The notes below the pieces were generated by a model. That model worked only from the letters and a program-made list of their open reading frames with translations, did no database searches and was not told where the DNA came from. A DNA stretch of 64,000 nucleotides from Guadua angustifolia (Eukaryota; Streptophyta; Magnoliopsida; Poales; Poaceae): the NCBI GenBank assembly GCA_036346375.1, contig CM070500.1:70684525-70748524 (forward strand), given 5' to 3'. Shown piece by piece: positions 60,236 to 64,000 of the stretch. The position numbers and the translations under genes are program-made. Each line of letters begins with the position of its first letter. The first letter of the stretch is position 1.

Positions 60236-61335
60236 AGCCAGATTTTGTTTTGTGTTTTCACCTATGACCCACGGAAGAGGCCCGGTCAATCCAAGACCAC
60301 AGATAATTTAGCCGGGGGTGATTGGGCGACCCATTCTCTGGCCTAGGCCCATCCTAACGTACGGTACCATACTAAAAAATTGTGTCGATTAAAAATAGTG
60401 GATCAGATAGTTTCCGATTTATCTTGATAATTTTTTTAATATAGATTATATTGCCTTGAATACTTGTCTGATAGTATCAACATAGATTTTTTTTCTGTCA
60501 TATGCGAATATAGATTTAGTAGCTTACTGTCTGTCGAATATGAATACGGATCCGGATTATTTGGATATTCATGAGCTAGATTTTTCAGATATTCAGGTGT
60601 ACGAGTTGGACAAGACTACTCTTTTGGCTTCAAAAGGTTTTTTTTTGAATTTCAAAACTATTTTTAATTTAATTAATCCAAAAATTAAGTTTTAATTATT
60701 AAAATCGGCGAACCAGCTCCACAAATTACGAAAATTTTGGGGACATTCCTGACATGGTATATAATTTTTAAAAAATTATTTTAAAGATTTTCTCAACTAT
60801 TGATATTTCTCAAAAATTCAAACACTATTATACTTAATAGGAAAATTTTAAAATAAGTAGCTAAAATGCATAAAACCCATAGATACATAATTTATTATGT
60901 TAAACATAATTGAAAAATGAATACAAATGTTGGGTCATTACGTGTTGTTCATTAATATTTGGATCAAATAAACTAGTTACGGTTTTTTTTAATTTTGTGT
61001 ATACAATTTAAAGGGTTTCCATATTCTAATAAATATTCGTGACCGTATTCATTTCCATTCATATTCGCTCTATATCTGTATTTGATATTATTTGTATTTG
61101 TATCTGGATTATCCGTATTCGTATTCACATCTGAGGAAAAAATATAAAAACAAATATAACAGAACCATTATCCATCCGTATTTGATGCGTTTTCATCCTT
61201 AAAAAAGAGAGAAATATATGTCGGTTCACATCTACAGATGAGTACAGCTTTTGATCCTCTTCTCTCCTTCAAAATGTCAACCTGGTAATATTTCAACCGG
61301 CATAGCGTGTCCATGATTCTGCATTGCCCATGATT
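60236..61335. other. AT-rich intergenic region
   Basis: Contains inverted GAATACGGATCCGGAT / ATCCGTATTCGTATTC phrases (about 60540 and 61110), which suggests a MITE-like element of about 600-800 bp. The AT-rich stretch 60650-60900 resembles the tandem repeat at the window end. No gene. Confidence 0.45.
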
Positions 61336-62494
61336 AGAGGTGGGCACTCGGACCGGGCTCTTTTGGGCCGGCCCAAGGCATGACATCATGGCCCGATCCA
61401 AAAGCTCGACCAAGACGAGTAGTGCGAGCCAAGACGACATCTTGTAACCGCAGGCCGTCTGGGCTCGAGCAAGACACGATGGGCGACGCGATCCGCACGA
61501 TATTGTAGAATGGGCTGTAACGGGCTCGATGACTCAGGGCATGAAGAAGAAACTCAGCATAAAGATCACCAATTCACAGAGTATGAGCGCTATAGATACA
61601 CCCAGCAGCATAAACGCCACCCCTACCGCCGGTACCTAAGAGAGACGAGTAAAAGGGGAGAGCCTGTCTCTCAATCTCTCTCAGCTCTCTCTCTTTCATC
61701 CGTCTCTCTTAATCTCTTTCGCCGGTCTCGCTCACTTTATTTCTCGCCTATTGCCCCTCTCTCACTCGTGTTCAGCACATCCCTTTCTCTATGTAATTGT
61801 TCAAAAATAAATAAATTTTAATTCTTTCTCTCATAATATTTGCGTCCACTGTCTCAACTCCACATGTCTCCTACTCTTTTCCTCTTGTTGCAATAAGCAA
61901 ATGGGTCAAGTCTGGACCTCTCATAATATTTTTACGTAGAATGGGCCGTAACAATCTCGATGACCTAGGGCATGAGGAAGAAATCCAGTATAAAGGTCAC
62001 CGACTCACATAGCATGAGCGCTATAGATGCACCCAGTAGCATGAACGCCACCCCCACCGCCGGTACCTAAGAGAGACAGGCAAAAGGGAAGAGCCCGTCT
62101 CTCAATCTCTCTCAGCTCTCTCTCTCAATCTCTTTCTCCGCTCTTGCTCACTTTATTTCTCGCTTATTGCCCCTCTCTCACTCGTGTTCAGCAGATCCCT
62201 TTACTTTATGTAACTGTTTAAAAATAAATAAATTTTAATTCTTTCTCTCATAATATTTGTGTCCACTGTCTCAACTCCATATATCTCCTGCTCTTTTACT
62301 CTTATTGCAATAGTCAAATAGGTCGGGTCTAGACCGGCACGACACAAAGTGTAAATAGGCCGTGCCAGGACTCTTCGAAAGTGAACCAGGCCGGCATGAC
62401 ACAGTGGACACGACAGGCCGTCGCGGTATAGTACGATTCAGACACGAAGCACGATGGATCCGTACCGGCCCGGCATCCACGACGTCCACCTCTG
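61336..62494. mobile_element. Non-autonomous hAT-like element
   Basis: Ends: AGAGGTGGGC on the left and, read from the right, CAGAGGTGGAC. Flanks CCATGATT (61328-61335) and CCATGATC (62495-62502) match at 7 of 8 bases, the hAT duplication size. The interior has no transposase but carries a 431-bp tandem duplication. Confidence 0.65.
61505..62335. repeat. Tandem duplication, 431-bp unit
   Basis: Copies start GTAGAATGGGC at 61505 and 61936. They share long phrases in order, including ACCGCCGGTACCTAAGAGAG and CTTTCTCTCATAATATTTG. A plus-strand frame at 61510-61821 is an accident of this repeat. Confidence 0.88.
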
Positions 62495-63480
62495 CCATGA
62501 TCAAGTGAATCATCCATTTCGCTGTGCGTCTCAACAAATGGCAACCGATCGTGGTGCCAAGACTCGATTTCGCCTCCGTTTGGACAAAAATGCCGTGGTC
62601 CTAAACAGAGCCTCTTAACGCGACCTGACAGCACAGCAGCGATGATACCAGGAGAAAGGAACATGTGCCGCTATACAGCCTGCCACGGCGAATTGATCAT
62701 CAACAGTGATCGATCGATGATGAGGCCGTACGTGCGTGACGCTCACTTTTGTACAACGACATGCATGTCTTACCTTTGCCCACTGTATCGGCGAAATGAT
62801 CTTTTTTTCTAGCTTTGTGACGCATGCATGGTCCTGTTCAAGCGGATTTATTTTTAATTACATGTGATTTGTTCGTTTTCTATCTTTATGTGTCGCTCGC
62901 TTTCTATCTTTAATCAGAGACAGAATCGGTAGAAAATCACTGTGTTGGTAATTATAACCACTTTCTATCTTTAACTGTGTTAGAAAATCACGTCTTATAA
63001 ATTGAGATGGAGGGAGCATGTACGTCTTCCATTTCCGGCAATGTATATCGAGCTAAAATATACCTACACCGTTTTCCTTTGATCATTCAAGTACAGATTG
63101 ATTTGTGCTCTTCTGCTCCCATCGTACTCAATCGTACGTACGCGCGTCTCCGTATATCGATCGATCTGCGCTGGTGCAGCCCATGTGCCCGGCCGATAGA
63201 CTTTATTACGATGCAGTAGGGTTCAGTCACAGTACAGAAGCACTGTTTGGAGTGCACAGTACTACAGTACTAGATAGGTAACCACTCGTGTATCACGACC
63301 GAGCATTGAAATATCTTATCCCTCGAAATATCGTCTGTAGTCGGAAAACAAATTTTAGTGTAGAAATTTTTGGATGAATCGGAAAAATAGATTTTCAAAT
63401 CCAGAATTTTCTCAGCTGAGAAAACCGAGATCTCGGTAAGATTTGCCGATGTCTCAGTAAAATTGCACCGAGCAAAAAAT
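62495..63480. other. Intergenic
   Basis: No gene is seen. GATGGAGGGAGCATG at 63005 resembles the end of a Stowaway-type MITE, but I found no partner end. Confidence 0.4.
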
Positions 63481-64000
63481 AGTTGAAACGATGCCAAAAA
63501 AATTTAAAGTTTTTTGTGAAGATTCCTGACATATCAATTATGTTTCCATAAAAATTTCAAATAATTATAAAATCTGAGGAATTTTAAAAAATTTAAACAT
63601 TACATCTGTCTTGATAAAACACTGACTGGCAAGTTTGAACCGAATGAAAAATGAAACAAACCATGTTAAAAAATTTTAATTTTTTTTGCATGGTTATGAT
63701 GTATTACTAATATTTCCATAAAATTTTCAAATGATGATCAATATTTATGAATTTTTAAAAATTCAGACAATGCTACTGTCCTGATAAATGCCATAGCGGC
63801 AAACTTCAACCAAATGAAAAATCATACAAACCAAGTTTGAAAATTTTGAATTTTTTTGTGGATATTTCTGATGTATCATTAACATTTCTCTAAAATTTTA
63901 ATATGATGGTCAAGCTTCACGAAGTTCCAAAAATTCTAACAATACTACATCCTGATAAAAACCTGATGTTCAATGAATAGATTTGCTTTAATAATAAAAA
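63480..64000. repeat. AT-rich tandem repeat, about 175-180 bp unit, running off the window
   Basis: Three diverged copies, each with AAAATTT..TTTTTTT, then GATGTAT or GACATAT, then TTTCCATAAAATTTCA-like, then CTGATAAA, then CAA(A/G)CTT.AACC.AATGAAAAAT. The third copy is cut by the window end. Confidence 0.7.

Noticed and set aside
1..64000. tRNA, rRNA or organelle-derived inserts
   Set aside because: I looked for tRNA-like cloverleaf arms and conserved rRNA phrases and saw none. The only tRNA-related motifs are retrotransposon primer-binding sites.

Overview
This window is nuclear DNA from a plant, almost certainly a grass. It has intron-rich genes with GT/AG borders and long repeat-filled introns. 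Its protein families read as grass orthologues: a TGA2-type bZIP, a small secreted LRR1-type protein and an ERI2-like exonuclease with a GRF finger. The repeats are also typical of grasses: Helitrons, a MULE, Tourist and hAT elements, copia, and Ty3/gypsy elements with GC-rich LTRs. There are no bacterial operons, ribosome binding sites or CRISPR arrays. I cannot name the species.

Layout. (1) 1-8331, plus strand: a gene for an ERI1/ERI2-like DEDDh 3'-5' exoribonuclease with a C-terminal GRF zinc finger. Its long introns hold foldback elements. (2) 9982-19840, minus strand, convergent with the first: a complete TGA-class bZIP factor (331 residues rebuilt from eight coding exons) with an upstream 5'UTR exon. 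Its introns contain a broken copia element, a Helitron 3' end and a Tourist MITE. (3) 22098-26175: a Mutator-like element with about 217-bp inverted repeats, a near-perfect 9-bp target duplication and a decayed transposase. (4) 27806-28757: a solo LTR with target duplication GATAG. (5) 29751-32742, plus strand: an intact six-exon gene for a secreted leucine-rich-repeat protein (216 residues). (6) 32897-45335: five minus-strand Helitrons stacked end to end just downstream of that gene. The third is split by a Ty3/gypsy element (A, 35418-43803, TSD GGGGT). (7) 45830-54350: a larger minus-strand Helitron with a Helitron helicase C-terminus and captured exon-like sequence. It is split by a second, internally deleted copy of the same gypsy family (B, 47453-52324, TSD TATGG). 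(8) 56980-60235, minus strand: a clear pseudogene of a PHT4-like anion/phosphate transporter. (9) 61336-62494: a hAT-like non-autonomous element with an internal tandem duplication. (10) 63480-64000: an AT-rich tandem repeat running off the window.

Three host genes look functional: the exonuclease, the TGA factor and LRR1. They do not form a pathway or cluster. Most of the remaining sequence is nested mobile DNA, and its insertion order can be read directly: host, then Helitrons, then gypsy elements. No clearly new molecular system is visible. The most unusual structures are the Helitron stack with its internally repeated hairpins, and the LTR U3 repeats whose copy number differs between the two LTRs of one element.
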